From contig NC_080055.1 in the NCBI RefSeq assembly GCF_026212465.1, forward strand, positions 21,650,752 to 21,714,751: DNA of 64,000 nucleotides, in the 5' to 3' direction. Position 1 is the stretch's first letter; each line of letters starts with the position of its first letter. The position numbers and the translations under genes were made by a program. The notes below the pieces were generated by a model, which searched no databases, had not been told where the DNA came from, and saw only the letters and a list, made by a program, of their open reading frames with translations. Positions 24,534-36,532 of the stretch are shown piece by piece. The DNA comes from Amaranthus tricolor (taxonomy: Eukaryota > Streptophyta > Magnoliopsida > Caryophyllales > Amaranthaceae).

Positions 24534-25539
24534 GTAGTTTAAGACTTTTTTATGTTACCTCGTTTTGTTGTGTTTTTGGTGCATCTTTTTTTTAATGGTG
24601 GTTGAAGATGTTAAATATTTTATATACTTTGACATGCACCTTTACACGAGAGTAGAAATGTAGATGCAACACAAGTTTTTCTCATATATACCTGATGCTG
24701 ATTATTTCACTTTAAATAAGGAAGGTTGTGATTCGGACCCATGACTTTTTGACTCTTATCGTGTGGCTTCTGATATCATGTTAAAGAATCAATTCAACCA
24801 AAAAGATATAACATATATTTTATATCTCTAACACACCCCTCATCTTTGCTTCGAAATATTCTACATTGAAATGAGGGGTAAATAATATTTAAACTCGTGT
24901 CCTTTTGTTATGTTGGCTTTTGAAATCATGTTAAGGAAACAACTCAACCAAAAGCTTAAACTGAAGGGGTTGAGGGCTCATAATATGTTACATACTCTAA
25001 CATGAGAGAAAATGTCGGTATATATGCATATAACAACTTGAATACATTTTTTGTTTTACTTGATTGCAGAGAAATGCCAAAACACATGATGTTGAGATCG
25101 TCAACCAAGTTTAGAATGGTTCAAGAGGGTTTGAGCAATGGTCGTACCAACATTGCAAGTGCCAATCATATATTCTAGGTTTTGTGTTCCATAATACTTG
25201 CTACTGATAGTGACATTAGATTCAGTAGCAAGTATTATGAAACAGAGAAAGTATAATTGATTCTTAATAGTCATACCAGCTTGTTGTAGTTTAATTCTTA
25301 ATAAACATAATTGATTCTTGATGGTCATACCAACTACAGGTTATATTTGATAGATACATAATTTTTCTCAATAGGTTTTTTACTGATACATAATTGTTGG
25401 TATACATAATTCTTGATGGTCATACCAACTACGTGTACATAAATATTCCTAGTTGGTATACAAATAGTTTTGATTGTTGTTTACTTATTTAGCATTTATT
25501 ATTATTTTTATTATTATTATTATTATTATTATGAAAAAT
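24534..25539 (+). other. region downstream of exon 5 of copy B
   Basis: Intron-like or 3' flanking sequence, shared with 54995-55990 in copy C. A possible terminal exon begins after the acceptor TGATTGCAG at 25069. Joined to exon 5 in phase it would add only five residues before TGA (25087-25089); the same holds in copy C (acceptor 55609, TGA 55627-55629). The rest contains repeats of the type GATTCTTGATGGTCATACC (25180-25440) and an (ATT)n microsatellite at 25499-25531. Confidence 0.4.
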
Positions 25540-26744
25540 GATAAAAAAAACTATCTAATTTATAGCACCTTTTGCAAAAATACTTAATTTAATTTTTTTT
25601 TTCAAATAACCACCTTATATGATATTTTTGTTTTTCAAAAGACTGCCACTTGATGAAAATCGTTAGTTGACTGTTAAGTGTGGCGTTGACTTTGCATGTG
25701 GCTTTATTAAATGTACTCTTTCCTTTATTGTTTTTCTTTATTTCCCTCCAATTTTTTTGATTTTACCCTTATTCTTTGCATACATTAGTGCCCTCTTAAT
25801 TCTTCTTTTCTTTCTTTAATTGTACTTTCATTAATCACTTCAATTACATCATACCTTTATCCTCTTCAATCGGAAATCCCAAAGTTGATAAGTATTGTTG
25901 ATAAATTTTCAAGTGAGTTCTTGATTTTAGCGATAAATATTAGAGTTCCTAATTTTGAATTTGAGATAATTTTTTAGAGAACGAAGATAGAGCATAATCT
26001 GTTATTTGTCATCCTTTTTTCTTCTTTCTCACTTTCTAATTTAGTTGAATTTGAGGAAACTTTTCGGGAAATGTGTGGAAAAACTACACTACTTTGATTA
26101 TTTTCATTCTGGGTTTTTGTGTTATTAAAGTTTGCAACTTTAGTTGATGGAATTGGAGGGATTTTGAGTGTAATTAGATCAGTTTTAGTATCATTAATCT
26201 TAAAGCTTTCATTTATGAGAAGTAATTTGTATGCTTGAATTGTGTGGAAGAACATAATTTGTTCATCATGGGTATATGAGAAACACCACACTCACCCACT
26301 CAAGGAATCTCAAGAACAGAAGTTGTTCATTATGGGTATATGAGAAACACCACATACATGAAACCATCTTCGAGGATTTTCCTTGGTCTACTAAATTCTC
26401 TTTGCGACAGGAACTCCACACCCACATCTATCGAGCTTTGATTTTCCCGTGGAAGGAGAAGACTTAATTCAATTTGCGGAAGGAGAAGACATAAAAATTT
26501 AAGGGGAAAAGAGAAAGAATTAGAAGAAATCGTGTCTTAGAAGAGGAACAAATGCTGACTTAAATAACTCACGTGACCGCACGTGCTGGTCAAAGTAAAA
26601 TTTTAACAGTCAACATACGAAAAACGTTAACTGGTAGTCGTTTGCAAATGTATGTTGATGTCATTTAAGGTATTTTTTGGCAAAAAGAATTAGATTATGT
26701 AGTTTTTTGGTAAAAGGTGCTATAGATTAGGTAGTTTTATTAGG
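25540..26744. mobile_element. MULE-like non-autonomous element with about 140-bp TIRs
   Basis: The left end (ACTATCTAATTTATAGCACC, 25550-25569) and the right end (GGTGCTATAGATTAGGTAGT, 26716-26735) are inverted repeats. The match continues inward about 140 bp to the GTTGACTGTTAA boxes at 25668 and 26608. Both sides are (ATT)n microsatellite, which hides any 9-bp duplication. The interior has a 30-bp direct repeat (CATGGGTATATGAGAAACACC type, at 26268 and 26328) but no recognisable protein. A related right end lies at 56790-56890 in unit C. Confidence 0.65.
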
Positions 26745-26746
26745 TG

Positions 26747-26808
<62 letters not shown>

Positions 26809-28572
26809 TTGTCAAACTATTTTCTATATAACATTTAACAAAAACATTTAAAATCAAGGGTAAAACCAAGATATCAAACCGTCTCCCTATAGATTGCATC
26901 AATGTGAAAGATGAGCCTACCTTTTAAAGAGTTTCTCAACTACACTCTTCATATGCAAAGGAGACATCGGCATATCTCAAAAAACAATGCCATATACGAC
27001 GATACACCAAGAAAGAACTAGAATGACCATTACAACAATGCCAAAAAAAAAAAACATTGGTACAAAACAAGTCGACAAACTAAGACCTCCCTGTACATGG
27101 GACTGGAAAACAAACATGTGCTGCTGGGAACAGGCAGCAGGCAGAAGATGAACCCATCAAAGTCAAACAGACAGCGCACACAGCAGCTCAAGGTTCGCTG
27201 CTGGTGCACTGAGCACCATTAACAGAGCCCAGCAACCAGCAGATTGGCAAGCATCTGGCAGCAGATTCGAGTCCAGGGGCTTACCACCAGGCTGGGAGGC
27301 AAGAGCAGACCGTAGCTGTCAGTGGGCAAGATCAACACGATTGTGACTCAAGCAGCAACTATCAAGGTTGATCTATGTCATGATCAACCCACCCAATCAA
27401 AATAAGAGACGCCACTAGATCACAAAAGCACAACAGGCCACGGATTACGGGTTTCTCGACCAATTTGAAGTGGACTCAGTTAGCATTAGAGAGTTAAATC
27501 TGATTTAGGAATTTGTTTTGATGGATTCTACTACCTCCGGACAATCGTAACCTTCTTTTGCCACACCGCTTCATTCCGTACGTTCCAGATAGTATAGACA
27601 AGGTTACCAAAGATTGCTTCTAAGAGTTTCAATTTAGTCTTAGGCATATAATGTTTGTGATGAATGTCGTTCATGTTCTTTATACTCCATGTCACCCTCA
27701 CCCATATATTAAGAGCTTCCAGGCATTGATAGTTGAAGTCGCACTTAAACAAGAGGTGATCTGTTGTTTTAGTTTGTGTTCCACATATGGAGCAAACCGC
27801 ATCATCCACCACCCCATGCTCTAAAGTCTTTGCTTTGTTTTGAGTCTCATGGAAAGCGAGCCATACCACGAAGCGACATCTAGGGATGACAGCTCTGTTC
27901 CACAATTATTGCCCAACTCACTTTATCTTTGGTCGCCATTAAGTCCTTGTACACTTCTTATATGGAATAGTTTGGGGTTTTCATCCAGTCCCTAAGAGTC
28001 TCCTTGACCAGGCATAGTTTTTTATTACCCAGCTTGTCATGATGGGTGTATTGAATAGTTCCCATCTTCCTCCTTTCATATACACTTTGTGTACCCATTT
28101 AACTCATAAAGTGTCTTGCATTGAGCTTATGTGCCACACTTTATTACCTATTGCTCCTAGATTCTAAAGTTGTAGGTTCCAATCCTCGAGCCCGCGTTCT
28201 TTCTTATGCTTGCAAACGTTTTTCCATTTCATATTCCCTGGAGATATACTTTCTGTTTCTCCGTGCCAAGGGTAAGATCGACACACAACACTAATCTGGT
28301 TCACAACTCTCTTGGGAAGAACAGTTTGGCTCCAGTAGTCAGAGATGCTCATGAGAATCGGGCTGACTAGTTGGAGTCTGGATGTGTAGGAGAGGTTACT
28401 TGCAATCTAGGAACGGATTTGATTAGTAATTTTGTCCACCAAGTATTCACAATTTGCAGCCCTATACCGCTTGGATGTGAGAGGCATGCCTAGGCATTCT
28501 ATATGGAGGCATTCGAATGCAAAGTCAAGAGTACTAGCTGTATAAGATCTTAAATCGACAATAACTCCTATG
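26745..28572 (-). pseudogene. LINE retrotransposon 3' part, copy in unit B
   Basis: Minus-strand relics of a plant L1-type LINE. Upstream to downstream these are ECLGMPLTSKRYRAANC with CEYLVDKITNQI (about 28410-28500), SISDYWSQTVLPKRVV, CRSYPWHGE and WKNVCKHKK (28164-28352), then the zinc-finger RVT domain FVVWLAFHE, CSICG and TDHLLFKCDF, and IFGNLVYTIWNVRNEAVW (27531-27905). The element ends in an (AAT)n tail (26745-26807 read in reverse) rather than poly(A). The homologous copy at 59645-61956 keeps a longer open frame. Stops and frameshifts make it inactive. Confidence 0.8.
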
Positions 28573-28963
28573 AGGTAGAGGTGATCATAACCGGGTACCC
28601 AGTTAGTCGGGTACTTGTTTTGACGGCCCATGTCCCTACCCGATTTATCGGGTACCGGGTTAAATCGGGTCGGGACATCGGGTACCCGTTTATTTGCGGT
28701 TGTATTGATTTGAGAAGTCTCTATTCTCTCTCTCACTGTTTCTGCTTAATGTCTCTTCTACTTTCCTACAAAAAATTTTTAACAACTCAAGATCCTTGGA
28801 TTTGTTTAAAAACGAATCAGATTTTGGTTATTGGGTTTGCTAATTATTGGCTTTATATTTGCTTTGATTTTTTTTTTGTTTGGCTATGGAAAGGTAGTTG
28901 AAAATTAGTGAATCAGTACAAGTGAATTGAGCAGTGTAAAATTTTTACTTAAACATTTTTTTA
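28573..28963. mobile_element. hAT-like non-autonomous element, left part (split by MULE-2)
   Basis: It begins TAGAGGTGATCATAACCGGGTACCC and contains GGGTACC, CGGGTCGGGACATCGGGTACCC and similar subterminal repeats. The intact relative is at 61957-62610 in unit C. MULE-2 inserted in it at 28964, and the right part resumes at 33338-33540. Confidence 0.6.
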
Positions 28964-29233
28964 CCTAATCCTTAAATATCGCCACCTTTTCATTTTATCA
29001 CCACTATCTGAGGAAATTACAAATTTACTCCTGGATTTTCAAAAAATTACAATTTTACCACTAAACTTAAAATTTCTTATATATATCACAGTCTCGCTAA
29101 AATTTTTCTTATCACACTAAAAAATAAACTTACAAAAACAAATTTTTGGAGCAAAAACTAAGTTCAATCCGCAAACAATTAATCGAGGTAATTTTTTTTC
29201 GAATCTAATTAATTTAAATAAAAAAAGTGGAGT

Positions 29234-29325
29234 GAATTGCATAGATCTGGGCGATTGGACCACGGTTCAATCGCGGTTTTTTTGGCGATTGAATCGGGGT
29301 CCAATCGCCCCGATCTGTGTGATTC
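29234..29325. repeat. composite palindrome cassette 1 (MULE-2 left)
   Basis: The 92-bp cassette is itself an inverted repeat built from GATCTGGGCGATTGGACC-type and GGTCCAATCGCCC-type modules around a T-rich centre. Confidence 0.8.
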
Positions 29326-29370
29326 CCATTATATTTTTTTATTTTTTATTTTTTATTTTTTTCGTTTCTT

Positions 29371-29406
29371 TTTGAATAATAATAATTATTTTTAATTATA
29401 TTATTA

Positions 29407-29471
<65 letters not shown>

Positions 29472-29690
29472 ATTATTAATTTTATTATTATTATTATTAT
29501 TGTTGTGATTATTATTATTATTATTATAAAATTTTTATTTTTGTTTTGATTATTAATTTATTATTTTAAATATGTTTGTTATAATTATTATTATTAATAA
29601 TAACTTTTTAATATAATTTTGAATATAATTTTTATTATTATTGTTTGTGATGTTTTTTTTGGTTTTCTTTTTTTGAATTTAATTAATTTA
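29371..29690. repeat. (ATT)n microsatellite-rich stretch between cassettes
   Basis: Long interrupted ATT runs with no coding. A second block of the same kind spans 29818-30290. Confidence 0.8.
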
Positions 29691-29706
29691 AATTTAAAAA
29701 AAAAGT

Positions 29707-29798
29707 GAATCGCACAGATCTGTGCGATTGGACCCCGGTTCAATCGCCAAAAAAATTGCGATTGAACCGGGGTCCGATCGCCCAGATCTGTGCGATTC
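29707..29798. repeat. composite palindrome cassette 2 (MULE-2 left)
   Basis: Same layout as cassette 1: CGCACAGATCTGTGCG palindrome, GATTGGACCCCGGTTCAATC palindrome, then the inverse copies, ending in GATCTGTGCGATTC. Confidence 0.8.
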
Positions 29799-29851
29799 TT
29801 TTTTTTTCGTTTGTTTTTGAATAATTATTATTATTTTTAATTATATTATTA

Positions 29852-29883
<32 letters not shown>

Positions 29884-30439
29884 TACTGTTATTATTATTA
29901 ATTTTATTATTATTGTTATTATTGTTGTGATTGTTATTATTTTTATTACTAAATTTTTATTTTTTTTGATAATTAATTTATTATTTTAAATATGTTTGTT
30001 ATAATTATTACTATTATTGTTATTATTATTAATAACTTTTTTATATTCTTTTGAATATTCTTTTTATTATTATTGTTGGTGATGTTGTTATTGTTGGTAA
30101 TGTTATTAAATTTTCCTTTAATTTTAATTTTAATTATTGTTTTTGTTATTAGTGTTATGATTATTATTGTTGGCGTTATTATTGTTATGATTATTATAAA
30201 TGTTATTTTTTTTGTTAATATTTTTATTAGTATTATGATTATTGTGATTTTAGAAAATTAATTACAATAATATTATTAATAATCGTAATAATAAATATGT
30301 TGTAACATTGTATTTGTTGGTAATGATTAGTTAAATTTTGTTGTTGCTAATTAATTATTGTTTTTTTCATGTGGTTAATTTAACGTAACGTTTGATTATG
30401 TTCATTTATTATTAATAATTACTTAAATTATCAAAAATT

Positions 30440-31260
30440 GTAGTAAATGACTGGTAATCAAGGAAAAGGAAAGGATTTTTTTAGACACTTGTTCTAGGCC
30501 TACCTTACTCAGAGGGGACCCGCATGAGAGGGGGGTAACGGGTTTTGCTAGGAGGGTTAGGCAGGAAGAGGCTGTCAGACACAACATTGCCCAAAGGTCG
30601 AGTGCGCTGGACGTAGTGTGAACCCCTCTTGATGACCAGGCTAGCAGCATCCAGAGTAGTTGGGGGGTTTCTAGTGATGACGATAATGATGCTGATGATG
30701 TTGAATACCAAGGTCCTGATTGTCACCCATTGAAGTGGACTGTTGTTCGGGGGCCCAACGGGAGATTCGCACGTGGCGACCCTAGTTATTCAGGCGCATC
30801 TGAGCGCGCAGGACGTAGTTTCGTCGAAAACGAGCCGCCACGGGAGAGCAAGCGCTCAAAGTCCGCTAGCACGGACTAGTTAGTCACATCACCCCAGCCC
30901 GAGGGGCCGACAGATACGCAACTGATCCCTAGCTATGGCGGGCACATATCTAAACTTATTTTCGACGGCTCCGAGAATACACCTCCGCTTCTGGAATGCC
31001 GTAGTAGGAAGAGGTCGTTGGAGGCCATCATCGGACTGAGGGATATGTCCGATGCGCTGTACGATGTTCTACCTGCTACTTTCCTCAGCCGACTACCGTA
31101 CATTATGCATCAGCACATCGACTGTGCTTTGATATCGGCGTTCGTGGAGAGGTGGCAGCCGGATATGAACACCTTCCACATGCCATGGGGCGAAATGACG
31201 ATTATATAGCATCGTCTAACGATTCCTGGGATAAATATAAACTTAGGTAGTGCTCTTTGT
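30440..31260 (+). pseudogene. plant mobile domain gene relic in MULE-2
   Basis: Plus-strand coding, clearest at 30950-31250, reads ISKLIFDGSENTPPLLECR, YDVLPATFLSRLPYI, HQHIDCALISAFVERW and FHMPWGEMTII, then a stop (TAG at 31207) followed by HRLTIPGI. The ERW and FH-P-GEM-TI motifs are PMD hallmarks and match the PMD in MULE-1. Upstream 30440-30950 resembles the hydrophilic N-terminal part but has several stops. The C-terminal half of the domain is missing, cut where it meets the OTU exon of the opposite strand. It looks like a captured, now truncated, host-type gene. Confidence 0.75.
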
Positions 31261-32465
31261 TCATTTGTATTTCCATACACATAGCACGTCTTAAAAGAGG
31301 CCATGCCTCCTGGCCTACCAACTCTATGGCGACAATAGCTCTGAATCCACAGTTACCATCACCTAACACATCAATCCAGTCAAACAAGTAAGGAGGAATA
31401 ATCAATGGGATGTGATTAGGCCATGTAACCTCTGAAAAATCACGACCTCTTGGATCATCTGCAATTATTGAAAATAAGGTTAATATAAACTGTAACAAAG
31501 TGATGTAAACGACGGAATGGAAAGTCATGTACCGGATAAGTTGAAAGTAAACTTAATTCCAACTGAAGATTACGTTTCTCGGCCATTCAATCTGCCACTG
31601 GATCTCCCCCGAGACGAAGATCTAGACTCCCGACCCCGAGAAGATGATATGCTGCATTCAAATGCCACTTTTGTTTGTTTGTTTTGTACGTTGTATCTAT
31701 CAGCACAACATACGGCCACGTACGTATCATTTGGATAGAGGTAAGATTTGCAACTAATAATCTGCTCAACTCTCCTTCGCTATCCAAGTCTGTCCTGACC
31801 ACGTAATTAAGTTCTGTGGCCATATAAAGACAGTGTTGAAGGGGAGTCTTACCCTCCATCTCTTCTCTCTTTATTGATTGCCTAATATTATATATCTGAT
31901 TCATACTCGTAAAAAAACCAGGAAAAATTTTCTAAGAGAATTCATAATAAACGTCGGTTGCATTCCGATTGCACTAAGCTGTCGTATGTGCTTCCGAATA
32001 TCTGCATTGATCCTATTTGCCCTTACATGACCATCTCTGTACACTAAGAACGAGTGGTTATGTCTTCCTTTTTCACCAGGACACACCCTTACCGTCCAAG
32101 GTCTTTCTTCTGGTTTACGACTACTTGCTACAATAAAAAATTTACACCCGCAACTTCTACTTTTAGAACCAGGTGGGGCGGTATTATCTAGATTATGTAA
32201 ATCACCCCTAATATTATCATAGCGATGACATCTTAAATACACACTAACTCTAGAACGTCCTTTTTTTTTATAAGAAGCACGTGTAAATTGAAAACCAATT
32301 GTTATTGTTATCGCATCGGCCCAACTATGTAATTCATCTAAGGAAACAAATTTCCTATCCGTAACAAATCTACCGGAGTAATCTGCGTACGTTGTCTCCG
32401 AAGTTTTCAAACTCCTGCAAATGTTAAATACAAAATAATACAAATTAATTACAATAATAATGAAA

Positions 32466-32845
<380 letters not shown>

Positions 32846-32860
32846 AAAAAATAAAAAATG

Positions 32861-32954
32861 TTAATCGCACAAAATTGGGCGACTGAACCATGGTCCAGTC
32901 TCCCGGTTTTGTGCGACTGAACCATGGTTCAGTCATCCAGTTTTGTGCGATTAA
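32861..32954. repeat. composite palindrome cassette 3 (MULE-2 right)
   Basis: TTAATCGCACAAAATTGGGC, ACTGAACCATGGTCCAGT and ACTGAACCATGGTTCAGT palindromes, ending GTGCGATTAA. Same architecture as cassettes 1 and 2, in the terminal region of the other end. Confidence 0.8.
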
Positions 32955-33337
32955 TATTTTTTTTAAAAAAAAATTTCCACCGATTTAAATTGAAAAATTT
33001 ACGTACCGGATCTGATTCATAGTCGCTTTCGTTAGCCATCGTTAATCAATTACAAGTAACAGCTTGTTTAAAACAGAAGAACGTTTTTAAAGAATTTTTA
33101 GAGAAATAGTACCGTGTTTGAATTCGTACATCATACAAGAATGTGTCAATATATATAGAGAAATCTTCGGGATTAAAGTGTTAATAGTGTTATTAAGTGT
33201 GATTTACTTTTGTTAATTAAGTTTTAAGTCCAGTGGTAATTTTGTAATTTTTTAAACTTCAAGGGCAAAATGGTAATTTCATTGGGAGAGGCGATAAAAT
33301 GAAATGGGGTGGCGATGTTTAACAACTCTTTTTTTTA

Positions 33338-33536
33338 TATAAAGTTAGTGCTAGTTGGGTTGGCATTTTTACACAGATAATGATTATTCAAAATTTTGCC
33401 CTTTATATTCCCGGTCAACGAGTACTCGACATAATTTATTTTTGGCCATGACCTGTCCCAGTTAAGACGGGTCGAGTACCTGACTCTTAACTTTATATTT
33501 TATTTCATAAAACTACCTGCTATTAAGGATGTGGGT
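33338..33536. mobile_element. right part of the hAT-like element split by MULE-2
   Basis: Continues the sequence interrupted at 28963: GTTGGGTTGGCATTTTTACAC here matches 62380-62400 in unit C. It ends near a SINE. Confidence 0.55.
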
Positions 33537-33660
33537 CGGCTAATAATATTCTTCTGCCACATACAATGACTCATTGTAAATGTAGTATGGATTTAAGATT
33601 TGAACCCAAGACCTCCAGTCCTTGGTATACCAACACTCCAACCACTAGGCCATCAGTTAT
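33537..33660 (-). mobile_element. tRNA-derived SINE
   Basis: Read on the minus strand it opens ACTGATGGCCTAGTGGTTGG (A box TGGCCTAGTGG), followed about 35 bp later by B box GGGTTCAAATC. These are the two pol III promoter boxes of a tRNA-derived SINE head. The body of about 125 bp ends near GCCGACCC. The target duplication is not clear. Confidence 0.72.
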
Positions 33661-33718
33661 TTAGTGATAATCTAAGTAATGTTCGCATACTTATAACATA
33701 ACACTTCTACTACTTAGT

Positions 33719-33770
<52 letters not shown>

Positions 33771-33986
33771 ATGTAGTACGTCGTAATTAGTCGTCTTAGT
33801 GTAGTATTAGTATGTTAGTAGTAGTAGTGTACCATTAGTATAACATTAGTTGTATTAGTATATAATTAGTCGAATTAATGTAGAATTAATATATACTCAT
33901 ATTATGTATTATTAGTTGCATTAGTATATTACTACTCGTATTAGTGTATTGTTAGCATATTATTAGTTGTATTAGTGTATTATTAG
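33661..33986. repeat. (ATT)n array and ATTAGTNGTATTAGTGT minisatellite, left block
   Basis: A pure ATT array (33721-33771) is followed by loosely tandem units of about 11-18 bp of the type ATTAGTCGTATTAGTGTA. The same array resumes at 35088, so the hAT-like element at 33987-35087 landed inside it. Confidence 0.7.
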
Positions 33987-35087
33987 TATGGGTGTCAAAC
34001 AGGTCGGGTTGGGTCATTTTCAGGTTCGGGTCATATATAAATGGGTCAATATACCCTTGACCTGAACCTGACCCATTTAATTAAATGGGTCAAAAATTGA
34101 AACCCCGACCTGATCTGTAGCAGGTTGGGTCAACCTGCTAATGACCCATTTATCCTGCTTTTTTTCCAGGTCTATATTTCAGGTCATTTGACCCATATAT
34201 TATATTCAGCCATTAATGGAGTTAAAATAGAAACAAGAAAAAATCGAGTTGAGATTCTGAACATTGTAAAACACTGTAAAACTTTCAGCCATTAATGGAG
34301 TTAAGAATCGAACACAGCTTCATAAATCAGAAAATAAAAAACATGAAAATAAGAACAAGAAAAAATCAAAAAAAAAAAGAGAAAGAGAAGCTGATTGAAT
34401 ACCCGGCAAAGTGCTGAAAGATCAGGTAGATTAAATTGAAGATCAGTTAGATTGAATTGAAGATCAGTTAGATTGAACTGAAAAATCAAAAAAATCGAAC
34501 ACAATTCAAATCAGAAAAAATCGATCAAAAAAAAATCAGAAAAATGGGAAAACAAAGAAATAATTCTTACCTTGGTGTCGCCACAGAGAAGAGGGAAGGA
34601 GAAGGCGCACTCCGAAGTCGCACAGAGAAGCAGGAGACTGGAGAGTGGAGAGGAGTTGAGGAAGAAGGCGCCGCAAATATGGGTTAAGTGGCGCCACAGA
34701 GAAGAGGAATTGAGGAAGAGGGAAGGAGAGGAATTCAGGGTTTTCCACGGGTCATATGAGTATATGACTCATATACCATTAAATAGTAAATCCACAATGA
34801 CGCCGCACTCTTTATTCTTTATTTCTTTATGACTTTTTTTAAAATTTTCAATGGGTAAATAAATGGGTTAAATATGGGTTGACCTGACCTGATTGACTCA
34901 TTTGATAAATGGGTTAAACAGGTTTTTTTGGGTATAATTATTCAACCTGAACCTAACCCATTTAATAAACAGATCAGGTTGGGTTGATCCATTTAATTAA
35001 TTGGGTCAAAAATCTAAACCCAAACCCGCTAATTTCGGGTCAGTTTCAGATCAGGTTAGCAGATCGGGTCAGCTTTTGCCAGCCCTA
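33987..35087. mobile_element. non-autonomous hAT element, 1.1 kb, perfect 8-bp TSD
   Basis: Ends TATGGGTGTCAAA and TTTGCCAGCCCTA are imperfect inverted repeats. The flanks are a perfect ATTATTAG duplication (33979-33986 and 35088-35095). Both subterminal regions carry many GGGTCA, TGACCC and CAGGTC repeats in both orientations. A GC-richer middle (34570-34745) has repeated CGCCACAGAGAAGAGG blocks. No transposase seen. Confidence 0.82.
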
Positions 35088-35311
35088 ATTATTAGTTGTA
35101 TTATTTTAATATTAGTATCTAATTAGTCATATTGTTGTATTATTAGTATATTATTAATCGTATCGTATTGGTGCATCATTAGTATTTATTAGTCGTATAA
35201 GTGTAGTATTAGTCGTATTAGTGTATTATTAGTAGTATTAGTATATAATTAGTCGTATTGGTATAGTAACACTTCTAGAAGATTATTTATTCATTTATTT
35301 ATTTATTTATT

Positions 35312-35384
<73 letters not shown>

Positions 35385-35751
35385 AGTTGAACAAAATTAT
35401 TAAAATTAAGTTAAAAATTATAATTAGTTGAACAAAATTAGTTGCAAAATTACTAAAAATAAATTTGGTCAACTAATATTCCTAAATGCAATAAAATTAG
35501 TCGTATATTAGAATAATAATACTCGTACTAATATATATTACTAAGCTAATACTTATTAGTTATAAGTATATTACTATATTATTAGTCATATATTACTATA
35601 TTATTAGTCATACGTTACTATATTATTAGTCGTATTAGTATATTATTAGTTGCATTTGTATATTATTACTCGTATTAATGTATTATTCATCGTATTAATG
35701 TATCGTTAGTATAATACTAGTTGTATTAGTGCATTATTAGTCGGGTTAATG
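35088..35751. repeat. minisatellite and (ATTT)n/(ATT)n array, right block
   Basis: Continuation of the ATTAGTCGTATTAGT-type minisatellite (35096-35275 and 35560-35745), interrupted by ATTT and ATT arrays (35285-35380) and an AT-rich stretch with a TTAGTTGAACAAAAT direct repeat. No gene. Confidence 0.7.
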
Positions 35752-36215
35752 TATTTTTTAAGAAATCTTGGATTTCTCTTACAACGTAATAACCTACTAT
35801 TGGCCAGGCAACATTATAGATGCCACAACTGAAGGCATTAAGACCCGAGGCTTTGTCCTCAGGGATGCTCCCGATCATCTTTTTAATTTCTTTCTCAGAG
35901 AATGACAATGTTAAAAGCCTGTGTTGGGCCGTCATGAGAACTGGGCCTTTGTGAATAACATTTGTATTGATAAGTCGTCTATCCTCAATATCATTGCACA
36001 AAAGGTCCGTGTAGTGCTTCTGAAAGATCTCTTGGTCTGATCACTGATGATCTTATTTCCCATGTGGAGCATATTAATGGTGTTTGATCTATGTTTGTGC
36101 TTGATGGATTGGAGGAAGAATTTTGTGTTTTCATCTCCCATTGTGAGCCAAGTCATCTTGGCCTTTTGCCGAAGAGCAGAGTCCTTATCTTTCTTGACCT
36201 TTTTGAGAACCACAA
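35752..36215 (-). pseudogene. LINE fragment upstream of the RT core
   Basis: Minus-strand frames read KAKMTWLTMGDENTKFF and HRSNTINMLHMGN (35932-36213), then FSEKEIKKMIGSI, DKASGLNAF and IVGYYVVREIQDFL (35726-36001). These are the linker and first RT motifs of plant L1-type LINEs. They are out of frame with each other and probably belong to the same LINE as 26745-28572, separated by later insertions. Confidence 0.72.
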
Positions 36216-36532
36216 CAAACTTACATTCAACATTAATACTGTTAGTCCCTTCTAAATACTGTTACGGAATTTTTGCTTTTTCAAAATTAAGCAAACAAGA
36301 CGTTATCATTGTTTTTGCTGTTATAAAATAGCAACGTTCTATTTGTAAATACACATACATGACACATATCTAAATTAATTAGATCCCAATTTTGTATGCT
36401 GGATCTAACCAGTTCCTGATGTAATTTCACAGTTTTCTTTGATTTGTGAAACACAAATTCTTGTGAAAGATGGTCCCTTTGACAGAATATTTCTAATTGG
36501 ATTCGCCCAAAAAGGAAAATTAGAGTAAGTTT

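Noticed and set aside
29234..29798. Repeated palindromes resembling a CRISPR-like array
   Set aside because: The genome is clearly a plant nuclear one, and the units are inverted-repeat cassettes in a transposon, not regularly spaced direct repeats with unique spacers.
34572..34832. Open frame of 86 codons rich in Arg, Lys and Glu
   Set aside because: It is a purine-rich stretch inside the hAT derivative 33987-35087 and matches no known domain.
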